Shown here one piece after another: positions 1 to 6,770 of a stretch of DNA of 6,973 nt. The stretch covers positions 1-6,973 of the forward strand of contig JASHZA010000282.1 of assembly GCA_030042765.1 (NCBI GenBank). Direction: 5' to 3'. This stretch comes from Candidatus Binataceae bacterium. Its GTDB lineage: Bacteria; Desulfobacterota; Binatia; Binatales; Binataceae. The translations under genes were made by a program, and so were the position numbers. How positions within the stretch are numbered: position 1 is the stretch's first letter; every line of letters starts with the position of its first letter. Under the pieces are notes generated by a model that did not search any database, was not told where the DNA came from, and was given only the letters and a program-made list of their open reading frames with translations.

Positions 1-1752
1 CTTGTAGTCCTGTACCTGAGCCTTGGGCAGCGCAGCAGCTGGTGGGCGCCGATTGTCACGGGAACGTTCTCGGCGATTTGGGGTCTCGGCTTCGTCAGCC
101 TGATGGGTTACGACTTCGACCCCGTTATGCTCGTCATACCGTTCGTTTTGACGGCGCGCGACCTGAGCCACGGCATCCAGTGGCAGGGCCGTTATTACGA
201 CGAACTCGATCGGCTGGACGACAAGCTGCTCGCCTGCGTAACGACGACTGACGTAATGCTCCCGCCAGGGTTGCTTTCGATTATCGCGGATATCGCCGGC
301 ATCATCTTCATTTCGTTGGGCGGAATCCCGGTGCTGAAGGAGATCGGGTTCGGTGGGGCGGTGTGGCTCGCCGGGAGCCTGACGATGGTGTTCGTGTTCC
401 AGCCAATCTTCATGAGCTATTTGCCGAGGCCGCGCGTGAGAGAGCGGGGATGGTGGCCGCGGCGGGAGGCGGCGCGCGGCGGGTTACTGTCTTCGCTCAC
501 CGATTGGCTGGTGCATGTGCCGGTGACGCCGGGCGCCGTGCGCGCGGCTATCTTGATTGGCGGTGCGGGTTTCATCATTTGGGGCATCGCTTCGGGTCAG
601 CGTGCGCATATCGGTTATGAGACGCAGGGCACGCCGCTGTACAAATCGGATGCCAAGGTGAACCGCGACATCGCGGAAATCGCAAAGTTTACGCCGACCG
701 ACGAAGGGTGGATAGTGCTGAGCACGCCGGACTACCCGGATCCGCAGTCAGGAATTTCTCCAAGTGTGCTGCGGATGAGTGATGACCTGCGGACGTATCT
801 GCTCAGCCGCGGCCACGTGGCCGCTGTGGTCTCCTTCGCCAGCATCGCGATAGGACCGCTCGACGAGATTTTCCGCAACGGATTTCCGAAGTTCCGCAGC
901 ATGCCGAGCAGCCACGTGCCCTCCGCCTTTCAAAAGAATATGACGTCTGGCGTCGAGCTTGGCGGCAACCTTTGGTACATGTTCCTTGCCGGGACGGCGC
1001 CGGGGGAGATGGAGCGCTTTTATGCGCATTCGCCGCACGTCACCAGTACGTGCATCCGCGTACTCCTCCAGGACCATACGTACAGCCGGCTCAACAAGGT
1101 GCGCGATGACATCAAAAATTTTGTCGCTGAGCGCGTGGCTCCTGACTCTGATCTGAACCATGTGCAGGTGAGCTATCTTGGCGGATCGGCCGGCCTGTTC
1201 CTTGCCGCCAACGATGTTCTCAAGGATCTTGATTTTCTCAACATCACGTTCGTGCTGGCCGTCATTTATTTGTGCTGCACGATAGCCTTTCGCTCACCGG
1301 TCGCGGGTGCACTGTTTATCGTTTCGTGCGTAATGGCGAATTTCGGTGCTTTTGTTTACATGAACGCGCGGGATATCGGGCTGACGATCGACACAATTCC
1401 GGTGATTTCCCTCGGTATCGGTCTCGGTGTGGATTATGGAATTTATACAGTCGCGCGAATTCGCGACGAAGTGGCGCGCGGAGCGAGTATCGAGGATGCG
1501 GTTACGACTGCGCTCAAAACGACTGGCGCGGCGGTTTTCAGTACCTTTGCCGTGATGGTTGTTGGTATCCTGCCGTGGGCATTCTCGCCATTACTGTTCC
1601 ACAACGAGATGAGCGTGTTGCTCGTCTTCCTGATGGGTACGAACATGGTTGCGGGCGTGATGATTCTTCCGGCCTATATCGCATGGCGGCGGCCAAGGTT
1701 CATCACACGCTACATGCCGTCGGCAATTGGAGAGGCGCGCGCCGCCGACTGA
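1..1752 (+). CDS. RND-superfamily (MMPL-type) inner-membrane exporter, 5' end outside window
   Basis: The frame is open from the first base to the TGA at 1750-1752, giving 583 residues of a protein whose start lies upstream; full members usually have about 800-900 residues. Hydrophobic segments fall near fragment residues 14-34, 40-50, 88-108, 118-138 and 180-197. A large periplasmic loop follows (about 199-410), then five more segments (about 412-429, 433-454, 464-484, 505-527, 536-562). This is the RND pattern with the first half incomplete. The second half has the characteristic GIGLGVDYGIYTVARIRDE stretch, with Asp478 at the usual proton-relay place in the fourth helix of the repeat. The first half has the matching TARDLSHGIQ turn (51-60). 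The protein would use proton-motive force to move a hydrophobic molecule or lipid out of the inner membrane. The type resembles the RND proteins found beside DUF1329 genes, and one lies 1.8 kb downstream. The substrate cannot be read from the sequence. Confidence 0.9.
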   Translation, partial: LVVLYLSLGQRSSWWAPIVTGTFSAIWGLGFVSLMGYDFDPVMLVIPFVLTARDLSHGIQWQGRYYDELDRLDDKLLACVTTTDVMLPPGLLSIIADIAGIIFISLGGIPVLKEIGFGGAVWLAGSLTMVFVFQPIFMSYLPRPRVRERGWWPRREAARGGLLSSLTDWLVHVPVTPGAVRAAILIGGAGFIIWGIASGQRAHIGYETQGTPLYKSDAKVNRDIAEIAKFTPTDEGWIVLSTPDYPDPQSGISPSVLRMSDDLRTYLLSRGHVAAVVSFASIAIGPLDEIFRNGFPKFRSMPSSHVPSAFQKNMTSGVELGGNLWYMFLAGTAPGEMERFYAHSPHVTSTCIRVLLQDHTYSRLNKVRDDIKNFVAERVAPDSDLNHVQVSYLGGSAGLFLAANDVLKDLDFLNITFVLAVIYLCCTIAFRSPVAGALFIVSCVMANFGAFVYMNARDIGLTIDTIPVISLGIGLGVDYGIYTVARIRDEVARGASIEDAVTTALKTTGAAVFSTFAVMVVGILPWAFSPLLFHNEMSVLLVFLMGTNMVAGVMILPAYIAWRRPRFITRYMPSAIGEARAAD

Positions 1753-1781
1753 GTTTGGGCGTCGGGAAGCGGCCCGGGCGC

Positions 1782-3197
1782 TCAGGACAAAATATTGCGC
1801 AGGGGAGGGTGCTGCTGGTGCCAACTGGTTGCGCGCTCGTACGCCGCCCCCGCTTGTAACAAGAGAGCCTCGCCCAGACGCGGCCCCACCAGTTGAAGGC
1901 TCGGCGGCGGTCCGGAAGAGGCCTGACCGCAAGGCAGCGAAAGGGTCGGGTTGCGGCTAAAGTTGAAGGGTGCGGTGAAGCGCAACAGCGGGTTGGGGCC
2001 GGCCAGTTCGCGAGCGTCAGCCGGCATCGCGGTTGCCGGCAGCGACGCAACGGACATCGAGGGACAGGCTAGCACGTCGATTTGATCGAACAGCGCTTGG
2101 AAGCGATTCGCGAAACGCTCGCGCAGCATGTGCGCTTTGGCGTAATCCTGGCCGCGAACCGTCGCACCCAGTTCGAGAAACGAACGAAACCCGGGGCCGT
2201 AGTCGGAAGCCCGCGCCGGAAAAGTGGCTTCATGGGCCGCAGCCGTTTCCGCGGCGCAGATTGTGCTCCACGCAGCGAGACAGGCTTCGACGTCGGGAAC
2301 CGCGACTTTTGCGACCCGTGCGCCGAGGCGTTCGAAAACGCTGATGGCTTCGGCGATCGCCGCCGCGACGTCAGGCGCAGCGCCTCCGCCAATGAAGTTC
2401 TCGTCAATACCGACGCGAATTCCCGTTGCGCCCCTCGCCAGCGCCGCGATGTAATCGTCGACCGGAGCCAGGAGAGAAGTTTCGTCCGCGGCGTCCGGAC
2501 CCGCGATTGCGCTCAGAACGATGGCAGCGTCGGCGACGGTCCGCGTCATCGGGCCGATGTGGTCGAGTGATTCGCCCAGAGGAAAGACGCCGTGGCGGCT
2601 GACCCGCCCCCAGGTTGGCTTCAGGCCTACGATGCCGCAGGCGGCGGAAGGGAATCGAATTGATCCTCCGGTGTCGGTGCCGATCGAAGCGAAGCAAAGT
2701 CCGGCCGCGGTTGCGACTCCAGAGCCGCTGGAAGACGCCCCGGGCCATAGCGAATGATTCCATGGATTCAGCGGCGCCGGCAGATCGGGGTGGTACCATG
2801 CGACCGCAAATTCGGTGAGGTTGAGTTTGCCGAGCAGCACGGCGCCGGCGGATTCCAGGCGATCGACGACAGTGGCACTCGAATCGGGACGCCAATCGCG
2901 CAATAGGCGGCTGGCACAGGTCGTTGGGATCCCTTTCGTCTGGCACAGGTCTTTGATGGCAACCGGCACGCCGTGGAGAGGTCCGCGCCAGCGGCCGGCC
3001 TGGATCTCGGCGTCGGCCTGGCCCGCGGAGCGCAACGCGGATTCCTCCGTCAGGGTGAGATAGGCATGCAAGCGCGGATTTGCTGCGCGAATCCGTTCGA
3101 GAGTTGAGCGGGTAACCTCGACAGAGGAGAGCTTTTTCTCGCGGAACTGGATCGCGAGGTCGTTGGCGCTCAAGAAGGAAAGGCCTTCTGCGTTCAT
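1782..3197 (-). CDS. Amidase-signature family hydrolase
   Basis: This 471-residue protein has the full amidase-signature fold and probably hydrolyses a C-N amide bond in the cytoplasm; no signal peptide is visible. The Ser-cisSer-Lys triad is readable: Lys82 in HGVPVAIKDL, cis-Ser155 in PGASSSGSG, and nucleophile Ser179 in GTDTGGSIRFPSA. The 24-residue gap between the two serines is the family spacing. The glycine-serine motif deviates from the common GGSSGGS (Ala154, Ser157), so substrate preference may differ from GatA. The length is near that of GatA, but no gatB or gatC is in view, so a stand-alone amidase is more likely than a tRNA amidotransferase subunit. The ATG at 3197 is preceded by a good ribosome-binding site. 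The gene converges with the RND gene (29-base gap) and diverges from the DUF1329 gene, so it is a separate transcription unit between two likely partners. The substrate is unknown. Confidence 0.93.
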   Translation of the reverse strand: MNAEGLSFLSANDLAIQFREKKLSSVEVTRSTLERIRAANPRLHAYLTLTEESALRSAGQADAEIQAGRWRGPLHGVPVAIKDLCQTKGIPTTCASRLLRDWRPDSSATVVDRLESAGAVLLGKLNLTEFAVAWYHPDLPAPLNPWNHSLWPGASSSGSGVATAAGLCFASIGTDTGGSIRFPSAACGIVGLKPTWGRVSRHGVFPLGESLDHIGPMTRTVADAAIVLSAIAGPDAADETSLLAPVDDYIAALARGATGIRVGIDENFIGGGAAPDVAAAIAEAISVFERLGARVAKVAVPDVEACLAAWSTICAAETAAAHEATFPARASDYGPGFRSFLELGATVRGQDYAKAHMLRERFANRFQALFDQIDVLACPSMSVASLPATAMPADARELAGPNPLLRFTAPFNFSRNPTLSLPCGQASSGPPPSLQLVGPRLGEALLLQAGAAYERATSWHQQHPPLRNILS

Positions 3198-3204
3198 AGC
3201 AATA

Positions 3205-3213
3205 CTCTCCCTT
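3205..3213 (-). promoter_or_regulatory. Ribosome-binding site of the amidase
   Basis: On the minus strand the sequence AAGGGAGAG stands a few bases before the ATG at 3197-3195, with the GGAG core about nine bases away. It supports this start over later in-frame methionines. Confidence 0.7.
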
Positions 3214-3426
3214 GGCGCCGTCGGCGTCGACTACATTGAAGGACAGTTCGGAAAAAGAATTCACCGCATCGGCCCTCGCGGACAGCCGCCGGAGATTTAA
3301 CGCGACGATCCCGAGGGCGGTTTCGCGATAGATTCGATTTCGGAATCCGAGTGGGATTCAAGCGCGAGATTAGATAATAATCAACACCTCCTGAGGATAA
3401 ATGCGTTCATATCTTCGTCCGCCCTG

Positions 3427-3456
3427 TTGACTTTGAGTGAGCAGCGGGACAACTAT
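3427..3456 (+). promoter_or_regulatory. Weak candidate sigma70-type promoter for the DUF1329 gene
   Basis: TTGACT at 3427-3432 matches five of six -35 bases. AACTAT at 3451-3456 is a poor -10 box (three of six) at 18-base spacing. A transcript from here would have a leader of about 120 bases before the ATG at 3584. The boxes overlap the direct repeats, so a protein bound to the repeats could block or aid the promoter. Confidence 0.2.
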
Positions 3457-3475
3457 CGGTGAGCAGGGGGGGACA
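3437..3475. repeat. Pair of imperfect direct repeats, 22-base period
   Basis: GTGAGCAGCGGGACA at 3437-3451 recurs as GTGAGCAGGGGGGACA-like sequence at 3459-3475. The first eight bases are identical and both copies end in GGGACA; the second copy has two extra bases. The start-to-start distance is 22 bases, about two helical turns. This could be a tandem binding site for a regulator or transposase. Confidence 0.7.
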
Positions 3476-3583
3476 GGCCGAGACAGTCGCAATTCCAGCG
3501 GGCTTATGGGAGTTGCCGACGGTGCGAGAGACTCGCGCTTCCTGGATTCTTTTCTCGGGCTTGCCATTCCACCGCATTTGGTG

Positions 3584-5197
3584 ATGTCTGAGCCTCAACC
3601 CGGAAAGATTCGCCGGCGATTTATCCCGATTATAAAATTCGGGATGTTACCGCTGCTGGTATTGGTACTGCTGACGAGTTTGCCTGGCCCTGCACGCGCT
3701 CAAAGGCAGCGGGCTCTCACACAGGGCGACTTGCTCGAACTTCTTAACGGCGGTGTCTATAGCGAGCGCGTGACCACGCTCGTACAGCAGCGCGGAATCG
3801 CCTTTGTTCCTACCGATCAGTCCCTCGAGGCACTGAGGAATGCCGGCGCAAAAAAAGAGCTGATGCGCGCCGTCCTGTCGGCTCGCCGTGAACTTCCGCA
3901 GGGGCCGGCACCGCTTCCGCCGTTAACGGTCCAAAACGCGAGGCCAGCACCTGCTTTTGCGGAAAGTCCTGCCGCGCCGCCCGCGCTCGCGCCCGGTTCC
4001 CAGATAACCATGCAGAACTGGCGGCAATATCGGCAATTCATGCCGGTCGGAATGATTGAGTTGTTCGAAGGTAACCAATTCTGGAAGATGCCGGCGGATA
4101 TCGAACTCGAGGTTGGACCCACCGTCCTGGAGGATATTCCTGCGGGCTACGCGCAGGCCACCGAGAGGTACGCGGGCCGCGCGCGGGTGGTGCGTTATCC
4201 TGACGGGCACAACGATGTGCTCAACTATTACGGGGGCGAACCTTTTCCCCGCCCGCAGGAACCGGACAAAGGCTACAAGCTTCTCGCCGATCTCTGGTTT
4301 GCTTACGTTCCCCATCTTGCGGTCGGGGCTACGCGTAATCTGTTGAACACCTGCACTCAGGATCGCCTGGGGGACATCAGTTGCCTCAAACTCTCGTACG
4401 TATATCGTCAGACCGCGTACAACACTGACCCGGGAATTCCCCGCGACGACCCGTCGGCAAAAGATGATTGGTATACCGAATGGGTAATGGTCGAAGAGCC
4501 TGAGCAGGCGAAATACACAACACAGTTGACGCTTTTCTCAAGAGACAATCAGCGCCTTCAGGATCTTTACATCTACGTTCCGTCGTTGCGACTGACGGTT
4601 CGAGGTTCGCTGGCGTCGCGCTGCAGCCCGCTGGTCGGCACTGACTATATACAGGACGATTACAAAAGTGTGGGCTTCAACGGTGGAATCGCGATCTTCG
4701 ATGCCAATTTCCTGGGACATCGCAAGATGCTCGCGTTGACCGGCAAGCTCGATCCGTTGGCAGGCGATTTCCCGAATAACTACTTCATGCCGCTGGGATG
4801 GCCTAAGCCGTCGTGGGGTCCGTGGCAATTGCGCGATGTTGACGTAATCGATGTGCGGCGCATTCCCGCTGAACAGGCGGGCTACTGCCTTGGCAAACGC
4901 ATAATCTACGAAGACTCCCGGACTCACTATGCGCTGTGGGAAGATGCGTACGACTCGGCGATGCACTTGTGGAAGAGCGCGTTTGTCGCGCAGCGGCTGA
5001 CCCTTGCGACTCGCCTAGGTTACGTGCCTGGCGCCGTCACTTCGAGCGTCTGGGATTTTCAGAACGATCACATGACCAACGTGTCCACGCAGGACCGGTA
5101 CGGTCATGACTTGCTGGCGGATTACGACGTACCCGCCGAATACCAGGACTTCAGCACCTATGCGACCCCGGCGGGACTGGCGAGAATCATGAAGTAA
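3584..5197 (+). CDS. Exported DUF1329-family protein with an extra N-terminal helical module
   Basis: This is a 537-residue protein. Residues 1-40 form a signal peptide: a basic region (KIRRR), a hydrophobic core MLPLLVLVLLTSLPG, and a probable cleavage after PARA, releasing a periplasmic protein. Residues about 44-101 are a compact helical module (LTQGDLLELLNGGV ... RGIAFVPTDQSLEALRNAGA), of a type I recall from acidobacterial envelope and TPR proteins. A Pro/Ala-rich linker follows (about 104-140). The rest is DUF1329, thought to have a LolA/LolB-like lipid-binding fold. Supporting motifs are the AGYAQATERYAGRARVV region, GGEPFPRPQEPDKGYKLL, and the C-terminal YCLGKRIIYEDSRTHYALWE segment followed by DAYD and LW. 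It probably carries a hydrophobic cargo for the RND exporter upstream. The frame is open back to GTG 3437 and also holds ATG 3506. I chose ATG 3584 because it gives a normal signal peptide, although no ribosome-binding site is evident before any of the three. Four cysteines are all in the exported part. Confidence 0.88.
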   Translation: MSEPQPGKIRRRFIPIIKFGMLPLLVLVLLTSLPGPARAQRQRALTQGDLLELLNGGVYSERVTTLVQQRGIAFVPTDQSLEALRNAGAKKELMRAVLSARRELPQGPAPLPPLTVQNARPAPAFAESPAAPPALAPGSQITMQNWRQYRQFMPVGMIELFEGNQFWKMPADIELEVGPTVLEDIPAGYAQATERYAGRARVVRYPDGHNDVLNYYGGEPFPRPQEPDKGYKLLADLWFAYVPHLAVGATRNLLNTCTQDRLGDISCLKLSYVYRQTAYNTDPGIPRDDPSAKDDWYTEWVMVEEPEQAKYTTQLTLFSRDNQRLQDLYIYVPSLRLTVRGSLASRCSPLVGTDYIQDDYKSVGFNGGIAIFDANFLGHRKMLALTGKLDPLAGDFPNNYFMPLGWPKPSWGPWQLRDVDVIDVRRIPAEQAGYCLGKRIIYEDSRTHYALWEDAYDSAMHLWKSAFVAQRLTLATRLGYVPGAVTSSVWDFQNDHMTNVSTQDRYGHDLLADYDVPAEYQDFSTYATPAGLARIMK

Positions 5198-5247
5198 GCC
5201 GTTGCCGCGGCTGACGGGCCGGGTTCTGCCTTCGGAACGCTGTCGTG

Positions 5248-5262
5248 CCTCGAACAACGAGG
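5248..5262 (+). promoter_or_regulatory. Ribosome-binding site of the ATPase inside a small hairpin
   Basis: CCTCG (5248-5252) and CGAGG (5258-5262) form a perfect five-base stem around the loop AACAA. The GAGG of the 3' arm is the Shine-Dalgarno sequence, nine bases before the ATG at 5272. The stem may limit translation until opened, for instance by ribosomes finishing the DUF1329 gene 50 bases upstream. The site decides the start: using GTG 5245 would put this signal inside the gene. Confidence 0.45.
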
Positions 5263-5271
5263 GTGAATGCA

Positions 5272-6708
5272 ATGTTCCTCGATTATTACGGGTTGCGCGA
5301 GAATCCATTCGGGGTAATTGCGGATACCCGGTTCCTGTATCTCAGTCCCAGCCACTACAATGCTCTCGAGGCGCTCTATCACGGTCTGAACAACGGCCAG
5401 GAGTTTCTGGCTCTGGTCGCGCCCCCCGGCATGGGCAAGACTACTGTGCTGCGGCGGCTTGCATCTCAACTTGCAGTGCGCGTCATCTTCCTGTCTCTCA
5501 CGAACTCCGGTACCCGCGAACTTATTGGATGCCTGCTCGGAAGCCTCGGGGTGGATTCGACCGACCGCGACCTGCTGTGGATGCACGAGCGCCTGAATGA
5601 CGTGCTGCGCAACGAGGCACGCTCGTCGCACCGTTTCGTGCTGATTCTCGACGAGGCCCAGAATCTCACGAGTTCGACGCTGGAGACGCTGCGGCTTCTC
5701 TCCAATTTCGAAACGCCGAACGACAAGCTTATCCAGACTGTTCTCGTTGGCCAGTCTGCGCTGGCCGATGCGCTGGCGCGTCCCGAACACGAGCAGTTGC
5801 GGCAACGTCTCTCGATCCTGGCGCGGCTCGAACCTCTGTCTCCGTCGGACGTGGCGAAGTACATCGAATTTCGACTCCGTGTCGCCGGATATGCAGGACA
5901 ACCGCTGTTCACTTCGCGCGCGTGCAGGATGATCGCGGGATGGAGCCGCGGGATTCCGCGGAGAATCAACAGCCTGTGTTTCAACGCGATGAGCCTTGGA
6001 AGCGCCGCCGACAAACGTCGTATCGACGGGAGGGTCGTTCGCAGGGCGATCGCAGCACTTGACCTCGACAAGCTCACGTCCGAGGCTCGAGGTGCTCAAA
6101 TTGCCGATTTCGCCGCGGGTTTTGATCGCACCCCGTGGTTCGCCGTCGCGTCGATTCTGCTCCTGATAATCATTCTGGCCGGAAGTTTTTCGTACTTGAG
6201 AGGATTTGGTCGATGGTTCCCGGCCGGAGCCACGAGCAACGTAACGCCTGATGTGGCGGAACGTTTCCCGGCTCCCTCGACGGCGCCCGAGCCTCCCAAC
6301 TCTCCTCGAAGCGGTCGCGAGTTCGTTGAACTCCCGCGAGTGGTGCCACCGTCGATTGTCTCGCTCAATGAGTTTGGAGAAGAAGCAGCACCTAGGTCGT
6401 TGCCCGGCAAAGTCAACCTTCCGAAGAGTGGGACTGAGGCTGTGGTCCCGAATGAGTCGCCCAAAACTGTCGTGGCCGCTGCGACGGGCTCATCCGGAAG
6501 TTCTGCCGGCGGTGCAAGTGCCGTCGGCGATGACAAAATCCTCACCGAAGTGAAACTCGGCGAAAACTACATGCGCCAAGGAGAGTATGACGACGCTCTG
6601 CGCGAATTTCAGTCCGCGCTCGCGCAAGATCCTGCCAACCGCGATTTGCGCGGCAAGGTGGAAACAGCCCGCCGGGCAAAGGCTACTGAAGCCCGCATCC
6701 TCGAATAG
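5272..6708 (+). CDS. ExeA/GspA-like AAA ATPase with transmembrane segment and C-terminal TPR
   Basis: This 478-residue protein opens with YYGLRENPFG, the usual start of ExeA-type ATPases. Walker A is APPGMGKTT (residues 50-58, Lys56) with Ala in place of the first Gly. Walker B is FVLILDEAQN (Asp127, Glu128). A sensor-1 region (KLIQTVLVGQ, 152-161), an arginine pair RQR (177-179) and a sensor-2-like GIPRRINSLCFN (227-238) follow. One membrane helix lies at about 289-309. After it comes a Pro/Ser/Gly-rich linker (about 310-420) and one well-formed TPR (about 426-459, LGENYMRQGEYDDALREF then ALAQDPAN) with a capping helix. The ATPase domain should face the cytoplasm and the TPR the periplasm. 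Classical ExeA/GspA ends in a peptidoglycan-binding domain and helps assemble the type II secretin; relatives serve exopolysaccharide loci. Here the TPR replaces that domain, so the partner is probably a protein. The gene is 74 bases after the DUF1329 gene and may share its transcript. The start at 5272 is chosen from the ribosome-binding site and the family N-terminus. Confidence 0.9.
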   Translation: MFLDYYGLRENPFGVIADTRFLYLSPSHYNALEALYHGLNNGQEFLALVAPPGMGKTTVLRRLASQLAVRVIFLSLTNSGTRELIGCLLGSLGVDSTDRDLLWMHERLNDVLRNEARSSHRFVLILDEAQNLTSSTLETLRLLSNFETPNDKLIQTVLVGQSALADALARPEHEQLRQRLSILARLEPLSPSDVAKYIEFRLRVAGYAGQPLFTSRACRMIAGWSRGIPRRINSLCFNAMSLGSAADKRRIDGRVVRRAIAALDLDKLTSEARGAQIADFAAGFDRTPWFAVASILLLIIILAGSFSYLRGFGRWFPAGATSNVTPDVAERFPAPSTAPEPPNSPRSGREFVELPRVVPPSIVSLNEFGEEAAPRSLPGKVNLPKSGTEAVVPNESPKTVVAAATGSSGSSAGGASAVGDDKILTEVKLGENYMRQGEYDDALREFQSALAQDPANRDLRGKVETARRAKATEARILE

Positions 6709-6742
6709 CCTGCTTTGGCATTGCCGATATAAGAGGCGAGGA

Positions 6743-6765
6743 GGCCACCGCGGTCGCGGTGCGCC
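6743..6765. terminator. GC-rich hairpin between convergent ATPase and Rieske genes
   Basis: GGCCACCGC (6743-6751) pairs with GCGGTG-C-GCC (6756-6765), giving nine base pairs with one bulged C and the loop GGTC. It sits 34 bases after the ATPase stop and 5 bases beyond the Rieske stop, so it could end transcription from both sides. There is no following T-run, so it is not a classical intrinsic terminator. Confidence 0.4.
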
Positions 6766-6770
6766 GCCGG

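Larger units (their letters stand above)
3425..3475 (+). mobile_element. Possible terminus of an IS21-like insertion sequence (relic)
   Basis: The stretch begins TGTTGACTTTGAGTGAGCAG and continues into the direct repeats at 3437 and 3459. IS21-family elements end in 5'-TG...CA-3' and carry several direct repeats of about 20 bases inside each end, which matches this layout. If it is such an end, the element body lay to the right, toward the DUF1329 gene. No istA or istB sequence is present there, so only a remnant of at most about 160 bases could remain. The minus strand is open for 63 codons across 3407-3598 but encodes no transposase I recognise. No second end or target duplication is visible, so this remains a resemblance. 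Confidence 0.3.
3198..3583. other. Divergent intergenic region between amidase and DUF1329 gene
   Basis: These 386 bases separate two divergent genes and must hold both promoters. I see no convincing protein-coding gene. Visible elements are the amidase ribosome-binding site, a small inverted repeat GAATCC-N5-GGATTC at 3343-3359, an AT-rich patch around 3370-3384, and a perfect anti-Shine-Dalgarno match on the minus strand (AGGAGGTG, 3392-3385) with no gene behind it. From 3425 the character changes: a possible insertion-sequence terminus and direct repeats begin. The frame of the DUF1329 gene is also open upstream to a GTG at 3437, but that stretch shows no family similarity. Confidence 0.7.

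Noticed and set aside
1753..1781. Possible bidirectional terminator between the RND and amidase genes
   Set aside because: Only a five-base CTGAG/CTCAG inverted repeat with a long loop spans the stops; there is no stable stem or T-run.
1782..3197. GatA subunit of Glu-tRNA(Gln) amidotransferase
   Set aside because: The fold and length would fit, but no gatB or gatC is nearby and the cis-serine loop differs, so a general amidase is the safer call.
2404..3264. Long minus-strand open frame of 286 codons
   Set aside because: It lies almost wholly inside the amidase in another frame, is Arg-rich without domain features, and is a GC-rich shadow of the real gene.
3370..3392. Perfect AGGAGGTG Shine-Dalgarno match on the minus strand followed by TTG ATT ATT ATC TAA
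   Set aside because: The only start (TTG) is two bases away and the reading frame has four codons. No gene follows for 170 bases, so it is probably chance or a leftover.
3437..3583. In-frame 49-residue N-terminal extension of the DUF1329 gene from GTG 3437
   Set aside because: It would place the signal peptide about 70 residues into the protein. It overlaps the direct repeats and shows no family similarity or ribosome-binding site.
3407..3598. Open minus-strand frame of 63 codons in the spacer
   Set aside because: No recognisable family, no good ribosome-binding site, and it overlaps the signal-peptide start of the DUF1329 gene. It is kept only as part of the possible IS relic.
5158..6099. 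Long minus-strand open frame of 313 codons opposite the ATPase
   Set aside because: It overlaps the conserved AAA domain entirely and encodes no recognisable motif, so it is a shadow frame.
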